Assembly: GCF_040183065.1 (NCBI RefSeq)
Contig: NC_091119.1
Span: 209,068,298-209,132,297 of the forward strand
Direction of reading: 5' to 3'
Source: Periplaneta americana
Taxonomy: Eukaryota; Arthropoda; Insecta; Blattodea; Blattidae
Length of the DNA: 64,000 nt
Position 1 is the stretch's first letter. Each line of letters opens with the position of its first letter. Made by a program: the position numbers and the translations under genes. Below, one piece after another: positions 56,601-59,252 of this stretch. The notes beneath the pieces are model-generated. The model saw only the letters and a list, made by a program, of their open reading frames with translations. It did not search any database and was not told the DNA's origin.

Positions 56601-57112
56601 AACCAGCTATAACGACTGGGGGGCTCATCGTGCTAACCACACGATACCTCCATTCTGGTTGGATGATCGTCCACCTCTGCTTCGGCATGTGGCCGTGAGG
56701 CCAGCAGCCGGCTGGTCGGTCTTGGCCCTTCGTGGGCTGTAGCGCCACGGATTATTATTATTTATTATGTTTACTTGGGATGAAAGTATATACAGTAATG
56801 CGAAATAACAATAATATTACATGTTCATAAAATAAATACTGAATAGTAATTGTGACTGCCTCCATGTTTATTGAACGATCTGCTATATTATCGAATGTGG
56901 ATCTACTTTTACTTTTTATTTCGTTATAAGTAATGATGCAGTTTCCTATGACTCACTTGCACATGTTGTGAATCTTCTGCATGCCCTCGATCAGATCCTT
57001 GGAATTGCGTGCCAAGGACAGCTGAGTGAGGTGGCGCTGCACCGTGGGCCACCAGGGCAAGTCACACGGCAGAATTACCAAGGCCATTCTAACCTCACTT
57101 CCGATCACACAT
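8087..57112 (-). CDS. PARG-like protein (poly(ADP-ribose) glycohydrolase homologue, probable pseudoenzyme), 13 exons
   Basis: The gene spans about 49 kb on the minus strand. Exons, 5' to 3': 57112-56957, 50711-50512, 48600-48459, 47663-47330, 43811-43647, 39886-39668, 38564-38372, 34850-34673, 23874-23687, 19899-19634, 12499-12374, 8535-8338, 8269-8087. Joined they give 2548 nt with no stop until 8087 and phases that agree at every junction. Residue order follows the PARG catalytic region: accessory helices, the [13 protein letters not shown] block, the LHYF..G.V.Y.R block, the GG signature, [18 protein letters not shown] and a C-terminal WTVGELV helix. PARG removes poly(ADP-ribose) chains added by PARPs. 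Here GGG reads GGT and Gln-Glu-Glu reads Gln-Glu-Cys, so hydrolysis is doubtful although ligand binding may remain. About 360 residues are inserted before NWGCG. The start may be ATG at 57087-57085 (A at -3, G at +4, 840 aa), or lie in an unseen upstream exon. Confidence 0.88.
8338..8535 (-). CDS. PARG-like gene, exon 12 with NWGCG loop
   Basis: The acceptor is CTTGTTTGCAG and the donor AAG|GTGAGT; 66 codons, phase 0. It encodes [28 protein letters not shown] and CLYYYTCS. These match [32 protein letters not shown] and VVYFTFGD. The NWGCG loop, which contacts the ligand in PARG, is intact, unlike the catalytic Glu. Confidence 0.95.
8830..9425 (+). mobile_element. 3' end of a YADD-type non-LTR retrotransposon
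   Basis: The degraded frame keeps [45 protein letters not shown] and MNLRIP, the usual C-terminal part of an endonuclease/reverse-transcriptase LINE common in insects. It appears to continue the family whose polymerase part is at 35,960. Frame breaks occur, one of them caused by a 35-nt local duplication at 8971-9035. The element ends near a GTAAGTAAGTAG tail. Confidence 0.8.
9840..10990 (-). mobile_element. Non-LTR retrotransposon fragment, reverse transcriptase
   Basis: Read on the minus strand, [17 protein letters not shown] (about 10,855-10,800) is RT palm motif 1. [18 protein letters not shown] (about 10,545-10,490) is the catalytic YADD-like block, with FVDD. Further on, [13 protein letters not shown] and a C-terminal [11 protein letters not shown] follow, then HLRRMD-like sequence to about 9,850. 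Several frameshifts make it a relic. It belongs to a different family from the LINE at 8.8-9.4 kb. Confidence 0.8.
11422..11457. repeat. Perfect 16-bp hairpin
   Basis: TTACACTGTAGGGCTG at 11,422-11,437 is followed after a 4-base TGTC loop by its exact reverse complement at 11,442-11,457. It lies in intron 11 of the PARG-like gene and is not part of a recognised element. The rest of 10,990-12,373 shows nothing else I can name. Confidence 0.85.
12374..12499 (-). CDS. PARG-like gene, exon 11 (end of inserted region)
   Basis: The acceptor is CTGCCCTGCCACAG and the donor CAG|GTAGAA; 42 codons, phase 0. The peptide includes [18 protein letters not shown] and [18 protein letters not shown] at the acceptor allows a one-codon splice variant. 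No PARG counterpart is apparent. Confidence 0.8.
12500..13464. other. Intronic stretch, nothing recognised
   Basis: AT-rich sequence upstream of exon 11 in the transcript (intron 10). Short frames on both strands have no conserved motif, codon bias or splice-site support. Confidence 0.5.
13465..13620 (-). mobile_element. tRNA-like SINE fragment
   Basis: On the minus strand a B-box (GGTTCGATCCC) is followed by CCAGTGCCAGAGCGAATTTT. The same arrangement, with a flanking GAGAAAAATTC, occurs at 49,574-49,762, so this is a diverged member of that family. The boundaries are approximate. Confidence 0.55.
13975..14577 (+). mobile_element. Ty1/copia pol fragment, integrase region
   Basis: The frame reads [37 protein letters not shown] and [16 protein letters not shown], the integrase core start of copia elements, including the first catalytic Asp (HTD). 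After frameshifts come [10 protein letters not shown] (second Asp block, Asp replaced) and [14 protein letters not shown] sequence, then [17 protein letters not shown]. It is broken by frameshifts and a stop, and is split by a LINE at 14,579. Confidence 0.8.
14579..15732 (-). mobile_element. LINE copy 1: 5'-truncated non-LTR element with RNase H
   Basis: The minus-strand frame of about 250 residues has an RNase H-like domain: [18 protein letters not shown], then [14 protein letters not shown] with an Asp, then [12 protein letters not shown] and [10 protein letters not shown] Cys/His tail follows ([18 protein letters not shown]). An upstream frame adds about 134 residues. The 3' end is an A-rich GCATTAGAAAACAACAAC. 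Target duplications TTGATGGGATATAGT (14,564-14,578) and TTGATGGAATATAGT (15,733-15,747) match at 14 of 15 bases and lie within copia. Reverse transcriptase and ORF1 are missing through 5' truncation. Confidence 0.9.
15733..15960 (+). mobile_element. Ty1/copia pol, continuation after the LINE
   Basis: The copia fragment resumes at the LINE target duplication. It contains [16 protein letters not shown], resembling the TSRDVKFLE-type block that follows the integrase in copia polyproteins, and then decays into stops. Confidence 0.5.
16080..16900 (+). mobile_element. hAT transposase relic, C-terminal dimerisation domain, split by a SINE
   Basis: Before the SINE the frame reads [17 protein letters not shown]. 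After it, [15 protein letters not shown] and, after a 2-nt shift, [17 protein letters not shown]. Together these form the hAT C-terminal dimerisation block ([20 protein letters not shown]). The upstream part (from about 16,080) is degraded. No terminal repeats were identified. Confidence 0.75.
16233..16740 (+). mobile_element. Long SINE inserted in the hAT relic
   Basis: The tRNA-like head includes GTGGCAGTATGTCTGCCTCC and the B-box GAGTTCGATTCC. A body of about 400 bp ends in a CA-rich tail. TTTTCTCTCCCTG is duplicated exactly at 16,220-16,232 and 16,741-16,753, a 13-bp target duplication. Confidence 0.85.
17155..17245 (-). mobile_element. tRNA-like SINE head
   Basis: On the minus strand, GTGGTTCAAGTGTTAGCGC resembles an A-box region and ATGTTCGATCTTC a B-box, at tRNA-like spacing. 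The body is not clear. A short shared phrase (GGGYATATTGCGCAC) recurs at 62,286-62,300. Confidence 0.45.
17650..18410 (+). mobile_element. Second LINE family, RNase H relic
   Basis: Frames read [20 protein letters not shown], then [20 protein letters not shown], then a Cys-containing tail ([19 protein letters not shown]). This is the same RNase H plus Cys/His tail layout as LINE copies 1-3, but from a more diverged family. It is broken by several stops. Confidence 0.7.
18633..19426. repeat. Dispersed 0.7-0.8 kb repeat, copy A
   Basis: Near-collinear with 59,253-59,955 in the same orientation. Both begin TAATAGTAATATGCGTTAC and end ACGATCTCGCACAAAA. Copy A has an extra 93 bp (18,977-19,069). 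Near the left end, GAGCGGTATGTT and its inverted partner AACATACCGCTC suggest a small hairpin. No protein is recognised, and the class is unknown. Confidence 0.8.
19634..19899 (-). CDS. PARG-like gene, exon 10 (inserted region)
   Basis: The acceptor is TTACATTTCAG and the donor CTG|GTAAAT, with phase 1 in and phase 0 out. It encodes about 88 residues predicted as helices ([18 protein letters not shown]; then [19 protein letters not shown]; then [18 protein letters not shown]). This is the longest exon of the insert and looks folded rather than low-complexity. No family is recognised. Confidence 0.83.
20270..22760 (-). mobile_element. Degraded hAT transposon, ZMYM1-like transposase
   Basis: On the minus strand, [19 protein letters not shown] (about 22,550-22,485) is the start of the hAT catalytic region in ZMYM1/DUF4371-type proteins. 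After a long decayed stretch come [18 protein letters not shown] and, after a frameshift, [19 protein letters not shown] with [12 protein letters not shown] (20,395-20,275). These form the dimerisation domain. Multiple stops make it inactive. LINE copy 2 is inserted in it. Terminal repeats were not located. Confidence 0.75.
21145..21836 (+). mobile_element. LINE copy 2: 5'-truncated, exact target duplication
   Basis: This carries the same family and RNase H motifs as copy 1 ([43 protein letters not shown]), ending GGCATTAGAAAACAACAAC. ACTTTAGATTCAG at 21,132-21,144 recurs exactly at 21,837-21,849, giving precise boundaries. A stop interrupts the frame after IPDLPR. Confidence 0.92.
23687..23874 (-). 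CDS. PARG-like gene, exon 9 (inserted region)
   Basis: The acceptor is TTTTATTGCAG and the donor G|GTAAAA, with phase 2 in and phase 1 out. It encodes a basic start (VRRGGSRGF), then a charged helix ([19 protein letters not shown]) and a Ser-rich tail. The charged helix is the most structured-looking part of the insert and a candidate interaction segment. No known domain is recognised. Confidence 0.8.
23875..25027. other. Intron 8 sequence, nothing recognised
   Basis: AT-rich sequence between exon 9 and the satellite array. I see no conserved frames or repeats. The last bases before the array (TTTCATAAAAATCTGTTAG) resemble 33,200-33,218, beyond the THAP-type transposon end. Confidence 0.5.
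25032..27690. repeat. 71-bp satellite array, about 37 units
   Basis: The unit runs from GAGCTGTAAATATCGCAGG through CTGCGACAAATGTAGC to AAAATGGGTGGCCAAAC. Units differ by point changes (GGTTTTC/GGGTTTC, CCAAAC/CCAGAC, GCTGCC/GCCGCC) and by a few truncated units. A block of several units is repeated with offset 733 bp (26,358 and 27,091), including the same short unit, so part of the array was duplicated as a block. Each unit contains GCGACAA and its inverse TTGTCGC. The minus strand has no stop in any frame, which creates long artefactual reading frames. Located in intron 8. Confidence 0.95.
28180..28740. repeat. Diverged direct duplication, about 300-bp period
   Basis: ACAACTCAAAG.GGAAATGT, then TTACCAAA.GAA.TTGCTGTGAAGGGTTT, then AAAAATGT.....GATATTTTGAA occur in the same order in 28,190-28,400 and 28,500-28,740. 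The two copies have diverged, so the event is old. The function is unknown. The rest of 27,691-29,985 shows nothing else recognisable. Confidence 0.65.
29990..31160 (-). mobile_element. pogo/Tigger-like transposon relic lacking the DDE domain
   Basis: Minus-strand order: [17 protein letters not shown] (psq-type helix-turn-helix, about 31,000-30,945), then a CENP-B-type DNA-binding region with [18 protein letters not shown] and [15 protein letters not shown] (about 30,880-30,680). The frame then skips to a Cys-rich C-terminal finger with [13 protein letters not shown] and [10 protein letters not shown] (about 30,230-30,130). The DDE catalytic domain between them is missing. Pogo/jerky-type elements of insects often combine these DNA-binding modules, and some carry a C-terminal PHD-like finger. 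Poly-T runs cause frame breaks. Confidence 0.75.
30045..30100. repeat. CCACCG-type microsatellite
   Basis: A run of CCA/CCG triplets on the plus strand inside the relic, contributing a Val-Ala repeat to the overlapping minus frame. Confidence 0.85.
31300..31741. mobile_element. MITE with TAGTCATTGGCAC inverted ends
   Basis: TAGTCATTGGCAC at the left (31,300) and its reverse complement GTGCCAATGACTA at the right (ending 31,741) are bordered by TA on both sides. It is about 440 bp with no transposase. It sits just beyond the 5' end of the pogo-like relic and may be its non-autonomous partner or the remnant of its end. Confidence 0.6.
31880..32460 (+). mobile_element. 3' end of a CR1/Jockey-type LINE
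   Basis: The frame reads [20 protein letters not shown] sequence with [36 protein letters not shown] and [17 protein letters not shown]. This is the C-terminal part downstream of reverse transcriptase in these LINEs. A UTR follows, then ATAA/ATT simple repeats. It is 5' truncated near 31,870. Confidence 0.75.
32460..32606. repeat. AAAT and ATT microsatellites
   Basis: ATAAATAA-type repeats pass into a long ATT/AAT run at the tail of the LINE. Confidence 0.9.
32674..33062 (+). mobile_element. THAP-type DNA transposon fragment and terminal repeat
   Basis: A 53-codon frame (32,674-32,835) has a THAP-like start: [11 protein letters not shown] (C-x4-C), [20 protein letters not shown] and KCTSELHL in place of the usual C-S-x-H-F. 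From 32,818 to 33,062 the sequence holds pieces resembling the 71-bp satellite unit. The best is 33,009-33,062 (AGCTACATTTGTCGCA, CCTGCGATAAACGTAGCTCG), which ends in GGCCGTGCCC, a plausible element terminus. Family assignment (P- or Kolobok-like) is open. Confidence 0.55.
33336..33893 (-). mobile_element. LINE copy 3: 5'-truncated with snap-back 5' end
   Basis: It carries the same RNase H and Cys/His tail as copies 1 and 2 ([36 protein letters not shown]). The 5' end is unusual: AGCATTTTAGTTATTTC (33,850-33,866) is followed after 10 nt by its exact reverse complement (33,877-33,893). The cDNA end seems to have folded back and copied itself. No target duplication is visible. Confidence 0.88.
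33894..34134 (+). mobile_element. Ty1/copia gag fragment
   Basis: The frame reads [20 protein letters not shown] and [20 protein letters not shown], the conserved copia gag (UBN2-type) block. It continues at about 34,335 with [19 protein letters not shown]. The two parts are separated by an insertion. Confidence 0.75.
34135..34334 (-). mobile_element. tRNA-like SINE splitting copia gag
   Basis: On the minus strand ACTCAGTGCAAGAGCACTGAG and TAGTTTCAAATCTC lie at A- and B-box spacing. The stretch interrupts the copia gag frame between DGSL and LKTKI. The ends are not precisely defined. Confidence 0.5.
34673..34850 (-). CDS. PARG-like gene, exon 8 (inserted region)
   Basis: The acceptor is TTTGCTTACAG and the donor AG|GTGATC, with phase 1 in and phase 2 out. 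It encodes an arginine-rich helix-like part ([16 protein letters not shown], then AERLRDALC) followed by a Ser/Gly-rich part. No family match is recognised. Base composition is clearly higher in GC than the flanks, as for the other coding exons. Confidence 0.8.
35215..35345 (+). mobile_element. tRNA-like SINE
   Basis: AGGTAGCTCAGTCGATACAG (A-box region) and TGGGTTCGATACACAG (B-box) are followed by a short body. No target duplication was found. It lies in intron 7. Confidence 0.6.
35960..36952 (+). mobile_element. YADD-type LINE fragment, reverse transcriptase
   Basis: RT blocks in order: [44 protein letters not shown] (palm motif with one stop after it), [30 protein letters not shown] (catalytic YADD), [11 protein letters not shown] and [16 protein letters not shown]. 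The endonuclease and C-terminus are absent. The missing C-terminal type occurs at 8,830-9,425. A stop after YGSVKR and a frame end at 36,952 make it dead. Confidence 0.9.
36953..38371. other. Intron 7 sequence, nothing recognised
   Basis: AT-rich. Short open frames (for example 37,501-37,728) show no conserved residues. The same holds for 38,650-39,667, apart from exon 6 at its end. Confidence 0.5.
38372..38564 (-). CDS. PARG-like gene, exon 7 (inserted region)
   Basis: It begins [20 protein letters not shown] and ends with SIDTEDI. The donor is G|GTCAGT, phase 1 out. The acceptor is ambiguous: GTGTTGCAG (38564) or TTGCAG 24 nt upstream (38588) both keep the frame. It has no PARG counterpart. 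It is rich in Ser, Thr and Gly, probably flexible. Confidence 0.78.
39668..39886 (-). CDS. PARG-like gene, exon 6
   Basis: The acceptor is TTGTGACTGCAG and the donor CAG|GTAGCA; 73 codons, phase 0. The first half encodes [12 protein letters not shown] and [12 protein letters not shown], matching PARG IVAIDALHFR and RRELNKAYCGF. The second half ([15 protein letters not shown], Pro/Gln/Ser-rich) leaves the family pattern and begins the inserted region. Confidence 0.9.
40520..40970. repeat. Foldback element
   Basis: The left arm (about 40,560-40,683) and right arm (about 40,815-40,970) are inverted copies. Both carry GAGAAGGGTATCCTACTCGT, in opposite orientations, and an AACAGCAGTG.GAAAAG outer part. 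A related rearranged copy is at 2.74-2.95 kb. Confidence 0.7.
40984..41145. repeat. Inverted repeat with about 65-bp arms
   Basis: GATATTATTAAATT...GTTAAATATTGAA...GGTACTTTGC on the left pairs with GTAAAGTACC...TTCAATATTTAAC...AATTTAATAATATC on the right. The spacer is about 20 bp. It lies beside the Penelope fragment, so it may belong to that element's terminal structure. Confidence 0.6.
41210..41700 (-). mobile_element. Penelope-like element, GIY-YIG endonuclease fragment
   Basis: On the minus strand, [22 protein letters not shown] gives the GVY...YIG core. Then [30 protein letters not shown] and [18 protein letters not shown] follow, typical of the C-terminal endonuclease of Penelope-like elements. 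One stop breaks the frame. The reverse transcriptase part is absent. Confidence 0.88.
42235..42455 (-). mobile_element. Second Penelope-like 3' fragment
   Basis: Minus-strand frames give [19 protein letters not shown] and then [16 protein letters not shown], the extreme C-terminal end and tail seen in Penelope-like elements. It is diverged from the copy at 41.2 kb. The rest of 42,456-43,640 shows nothing I can name. Confidence 0.65.
43647..43811 (-). CDS. PARG-like gene, exon 5 with substituted catalytic Glu
   Basis: The acceptor is TATGTCCCCAG and the donor ATC|GTGAGT; 55 codons, phase 0 at both ends. It starts [12 protein letters not shown], aligning with PARG (Q)EEIRFLINPELI. The first Glu is kept, but the second, the catalytic Glu in active PARGs (E756 in human numbering), is Cys. 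The following segment that carries the PARG tyrosine clasp (YTGYAETYRW-type) reads [12 protein letters not shown], so the tyrosines are lost too. Only one in-frame acceptor fits, so the QEC reading is not a splice-choice artefact. Confidence 0.92.
43812..44923. other. Intron 4, downstream part, nothing recognised
   Basis: Contains a poly-A run at 44,040-44,055. No conserved frame was seen. Confidence 0.45.
44924..45130. repeat. 70-bp tandem repeat, about three units
   Basis: CAGACGCGTTG.TTCCGCCTG and GACGCTGCTACAGTTACTCA recur at 70-bp spacing (44,981, 45,051, 45,121). They lie in a locally GC-rich stretch (about 44,900-45,480) with long overlapping frames on both strands. No protein family is recognised and the GC-rich block could be part of an unknown repeat. 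Confidence 0.85.
46190..46258 (+). mobile_element. LINE copy 4: extreme 3' end only
   Basis: TGGAGTGCAAGAGGTCAAAT through GCATTAGAAAACAACAAT matches the last about 65 bp of LINE copies 1-3, so this insertion was truncated almost completely. Confidence 0.85.
46531..47330. repeat. 80-bp minisatellite, ten units, ending at a splice donor
   Basis: Units start TGACTTGCTGTGCACTGACT and end GGAACTTGGTATAAACAATCC-like. The first eight (46,531-47,170) read as identical, the ninth has three changes, and the tenth (47,251-47,330) differs mainly in its last bases (TGGACGAACC). Those last bases are the GTTCGTCC donor and final base of exon 4 on the minus strand. The array therefore occupies the start of intron 4. 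Confidence 0.95.
47330..47663 (-). CDS. PARG-like gene, exon 4 with altered GGG signature
   Basis: The acceptor is GTTTTTGTAG and the donor CAG|GTTCGT; it leaves phase 0. It encodes a CRNC motif, then [22 protein letters not shown] and [26 protein letters not shown] sequence at its end. These align with PARG KLK.L..YF, G.V.F.R and GMLQVDFANRFVGGGV. The third glycine of the signature is Thr, and the Asp of QVDF is replaced. An 80-bp minisatellite ends exactly at this exon's donor side. Confidence 0.93.
48459..48600 (-). CDS. PARG-like gene, exon 3
   Basis: The acceptor is TTTGTGTTCCAG and the donor AT|GTAAGT, with phase 1 in and phase 2 out. It encodes [16 protein letters not shown] and DFNFTNFF. 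These match one of the most recognisable PARG blocks (ASLLANAFFCTFPRR and the following INFNRLF), so this exon anchors the family call. Confidence 0.93.
48780..49420 (+). mobile_element. Tc1-like transposase relic
   Basis: Pieces in order: [19 protein letters not shown] (end of the HTH region), [19 protein letters not shown] (first catalytic Asp block, where the usual SDE reads SNE), [13 protein letters not shown] (second Asp block) and [15 protein letters not shown] sequence (last acidic block). Frameshifts separate them. The substitution and breaks show it is inactive. Confidence 0.8.
49574..49762 (-). mobile_element. SINE with tRNA-like core flanked by a hairpin
   Basis: On the minus strand GGTGTAGCTCAGTGGTCAGAG and GGGTTCGATCCCCGGCACC fold as a tRNA-like unit. 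Around it AATATTTGAGAAAAATTTTCTC and its inverted partner form a stem of about 30 bp. The exact 12-bp duplication TTAGTATGGCTT at 49,562-49,573 and 49,763-49,774 shows it is an inserted element, not a tRNA gene. A diverged relative is at 13.5 kb. Confidence 0.8.
50512..50711 (-). CDS. PARG-like gene, exon 2
   Basis: The acceptor is TTTTGTAG and the donor AAG|GTGAGC, with phase 2 in and phase 1 out. It encodes an acidic stretch ([16 protein letters not shown]), then a helix containing [19 protein letters not shown]. The latter corresponds to the PARG accessory-domain helix (ILPDMVKIAL-type) just before the catalytic fold. Confidence 0.87.
51310..51713 (+). mobile_element. YADD-type LINE fragment, N-terminal RT part
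   Basis: Same family as 35,960: [37 protein letters not shown] and [21 protein letters not shown] frameshift lies within the RGGKD region. It is cut at 51,713 by the start of a hAT-like end. Confidence 0.85.
51714..52010 (+). mobile_element. hAT transposon 5' end fragment
   Basis: It begins CAGGGCCGGTTTTAGTAGG, the kind of terminus seen on insect hAT elements of the ZMYM1 type. An AT-rich leader and a short frame with KRKEHEV follow. No matching right end was found nearby, so it is a fragment. Confidence 0.5.
52130..53560 (-). mobile_element. RTE-like LINE fragment, reverse transcriptase
   Basis: On the minus strand, [20 protein letters not shown] holds the catalytic FAD(D/E) block with the second Asp replaced by Glu. 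It is followed by [17 protein letters not shown] and MNHSKTKIM. Further on, [22 protein letters not shown] C-terminal sequence runs to about 52,160. The 5' part (53,100-53,500) is frameshifted. Confidence 0.75.
53565..54010 (-). mobile_element. YADD-type LINE fragment interrupted by a SINE
   Basis: Right of the SINE the minus strand reads [13 protein letters not shown] and SFEEVEEFK. Left of it, [19 protein letters not shown]. These are consecutive blocks in the family at 36.8 kb, so the SINE entered this LINE. Confidence 0.75.
53637..53898 (+). mobile_element. tRNA-derived SINE, full-length type
   Basis: The head is TCCACACCTGTAGAGTAATGG with TTAGCGCGTC and the B-box GGGTTCGATTCC. The body includes CCGGGGTTTTCCCTCAACCC and GGACTCATTTCACCGGCAT; the tail is AAAATGAAAAAAAAAA. 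TTGAATTTTTG (53,626-53,636) and TTGAATTCTTC (53,899-53,909) form an imperfect target duplication. Other copies are at 57,357 and 63,344. I recall this body as frequent in cockroach genomes. Confidence 0.88.
54325..54760. repeat. Inverted-repeat element of about 440 bp
   Basis: AGTGCACTAAACTTG, poly-T, AAAGATGGGACATGACAG on the left pairs with CTGTCAGTCCCATCTTT, poly-A, CAAGTACACTTTATG on the right. The T/A runs differ in length. No coding sequence was seen. Confidence 0.55.
54770..55390 (-). mobile_element. Tc1/mariner-superfamily transposase fragment
   Basis: On the minus strand, [20 protein letters not shown], then [17 protein letters not shown] and [20 protein letters not shown] form the two helix-turn-helix domains. 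[15 protein letters not shown] is the central catalytic Asp block. The end of the DDE domain is missing at 54,770 and frameshifts are present. Confidence 0.75.
55558..55630 (+). other. THAP-like N-terminal exon or fragment
   Basis: The ATG at 55,558 starts [20 protein letters not shown], with the C-x4-C and length of a THAP zinc-finger start. It is followed by SYF and a possible donor AA|GTCAGT. The rest of a THAP domain is not found downstream. It could be the first exon of a gene or, more likely here, a piece of a THAP-type transposon. Confidence 0.4.
56192..56401. mobile_element. 210-bp mariner-type MITE
   Basis: Inverted ends of about 50 bp, starting CACACATCAAAAA(C/T)AGTTTTGCATCAC and including GGTCCCAAAAGTTCC, are flanked by TA at 56,190-56,191 and 56,402-56,403. 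Confidence 0.85.
56415..56765 (+). mobile_element. SINE with tRNA-like head
   Basis: The head carries GTGGTCTAAGGCACC (A-box region) and GGTTCGAGTCC (B-box). The body is GC-rich and the tail is ATTATTATTATTT. TATGTTTACTTGG is duplicated exactly at 56,402-56,414 and 56,766-56,778. The target site overlaps the right TA of the MITE. Confidence 0.9.
56957..57112 (-). CDS. PARG-like gene, first recognised exon
   Basis: The acceptor is TTGTTGTTGCAG and the donor AA|GTGAGT; the exon ends in phase 2. It encodes [20 protein letters not shown] followed by an amphipathic helix ending KIHNMC. This fits the PARG segment that precedes the catalytic macrodomain (human-type motif W.LIQ..L). The ATG at 57087-57085 has a strong context and could be the initiator. 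The frame stays open to the acceptor, so an upstream coding exon is equally possible. Confidence 0.82.
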
Positions 57113-57356
57113 CTGCAACAACAAATAAATAAGTTGTCAAGTACAGCCCTTCAAATTTGTGATAACCATAGCTTTTTTTTTTTTTTTCACTTCAGTCGCG
57201 TATTTAGGTCGACAACTAAATTCATTAATTTTTCATTAACTCTATTATTTCATATTTATTCTCAAGTTAATTTACAGTAATTAGAAGTAAATAGACGAAG
57301 TGGTAAAGAATGTGTTGGTGTAAGATATGACACAAGATACCATAGATACATGGATT

Positions 57357-57515
57357 GATTTCCGGGGTTTTCCCTCAACCCAATACGAGCAAATACTGGG
57401 TAACTTTCGGTGCTGGACCCCGGACTCATTTCACCGGCATTAACACCTTTATATCATTCAGACGCTAAATAACCTAGATGTTGATACAGCGTCGTAAAAT
57501 AACCCAATAAAATAA
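57357..57515 (+). mobile_element. 5'-truncated copy of the 53.6-kb SINE
   Basis: It starts inside the body (GATTTCCGGGGTTTTCCC) and ends with CCCAATAAAATAAAAAAAAT. The tRNA-like head is missing. Confidence 0.85.
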
Positions 57516-57537
57516 AAAAAATACATGAATTGAGTTG

Positions 57538-58650
57538 AATTTCGGGAGGAGTGTATTACGAACCAGCACTGCGACCTTTCAAGATCTATATTATGCTAAT
57601 TCACGCATGGAAGGGGCTGACCTAGGGACGAGTGGGGTTGCCTTCTCGAAACCTGGGTACGCGGCGAACCTTAGAGTAGTCAGTCTGTTTGGGTTTGGAA
57701 ATGCGCCTAGCTTGAGGTAGGGTTCCCAGAAAAAAATACGGGACACATCAATTTTCACTGAGTAAGTTTAGTATGCGCACCCATCAAAATGCCAGTCTTT
57801 CAAAGTGTGTGTATGTAGGAAAGTTTACTGCACAAACAACTAACTAACTTAGGGTAAGTAAACAAATAGTAAACAAAATTGTTAGGGAGCATAATATCTG
57901 CATTAAGTTTAAGCTTATTTATGTAAGTTGCCTTCAAATTGTTTTTACTAAGTCATTACAGAAATAGCTACAAAATACACTACTCACGTGACCATATTCT
58001 TATAAATCAATCCGCCTTCGCTTTGCAATATTTCTCTGAATAATTAACTTCACTTAACAATTGTTTATTTTGAAGAATCATTAATGTAAGGCAACACAAT
58101 CCTCACTGAAGAATGATTTTACAACAAGCATTGATTTTACTATTTTACAGACAATTTTTCTCATCAGTCCATAGAGTGTTAATGCGAGAAAATAATCTTT
58201 CGACACACATTTGTTCCAGGGATACACATAATGAACTCCACTACGCTCTTCAAATTTCAGAGTTCACCTCAGTGCTTTTAAAAAGATTCGCCCAGTCTTC
58301 ATCTAAACGTTGGGTGTTGCCGTCACTCGCCTTCAGAAATTAATAACTCTCAATAACAGCCCATCTACAATGCAATGATGAAGTGCGATGTTTGTAATTT
58401 GTAATGTAGAATAGACATTGTAACTTTTCCATTTTTTTCTCAGTTTAGAACTGTAAAGTACAGGACGGAAAACTGTCCCGAAGACTTTCCTCGGGACAAC
58501 GGAACGCAAAAGCGAAAAACGGGATGATCCCGTATTTTACGAGATGTCCGGGAACCCTAGCTTGAGGGTTAGCGCAATAGATCATGAAAGGTCGCAGTGC
58601 TGGGTCATAGTGTCCCGTTCCCGAAAGTCCATTCAATTTCATTCCAATAT
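57538..58650. repeat. Older inverted-repeat element split by a hAT MITE
   Basis: CCAGCACTGCGACCTTTCA.GATCTAT at 57,563-57,590 recurs inverted near 58,575-58,605, with flanking TTGAAT...TTTCGGGA also inverted (57,535 and 58,640). The hAT MITE lies between the arms. Confidence 0.6.
57718..58559. mobile_element. Non-autonomous hAT element, 8-bp target duplication
   Basis: Ends TAGGGTTCCC and GGGAACCCTA are flanked by GCTTGAGG at 57,710-57,717 and 58,560-58,567. An 8-bp duplication and this end type fit hAT. Length 842 bp. Subterminal AATACGGGACA is also inverted. No transposase is present. Confidence 0.88.
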
Positions 58651-59059
58651 TCATTGGAAATGTGGCAACGGGAGTTAAATCAAATTTGGACACTGTTTGA
58701 GTTTTACAATAACGATCTGACAAGTAACTTCTATTTCCAGAAAGTCTAAATAATTAAATCGACATTTTGAGCCGTGTGCCGAGACACTGTTGTCGAATGG
58801 GGGGGGGGGGGACGGCATGTTTGGCACTCCCTTTTCCAAAATTTTTAACGTCTGTGCGAGAACCAGAAAGCGTTCGCCGTCAACTGTCCCAAATGACCTC
58901 AAATTCTATGCACACAATTCTCGATTATCAACTCCTGCGACGGTATGGGTATGGTAAGATTTCTGATGAGGGGGAGTCAATACCATACATCAAATTATTA
59001 GTATCCTCATTCGATACGGTTTAACGCTTGGTCGCACTGAGTTGCTTGTCTTGCATCTT

Positions 59060-59060
59060 G

Positions 59061-59117
<57 letters not shown>
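59060..59117. repeat. AAT microsatellite
   Basis: About 19 uninterrupted AAT/ATA triplets. Confidence 0.95.
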
Positions 59118-59252
59118 TCCATGAGCAGCAGCTTAAAATAAGATGTGTAATTCCTAAGTTATTGATTGTTGTCAGCTTGCCGGTGATGATAATACATCAA
59201 TATTATTTTCTTTGCTTACTTTATACTGTACTTTATAAAGTATACGTGTATT

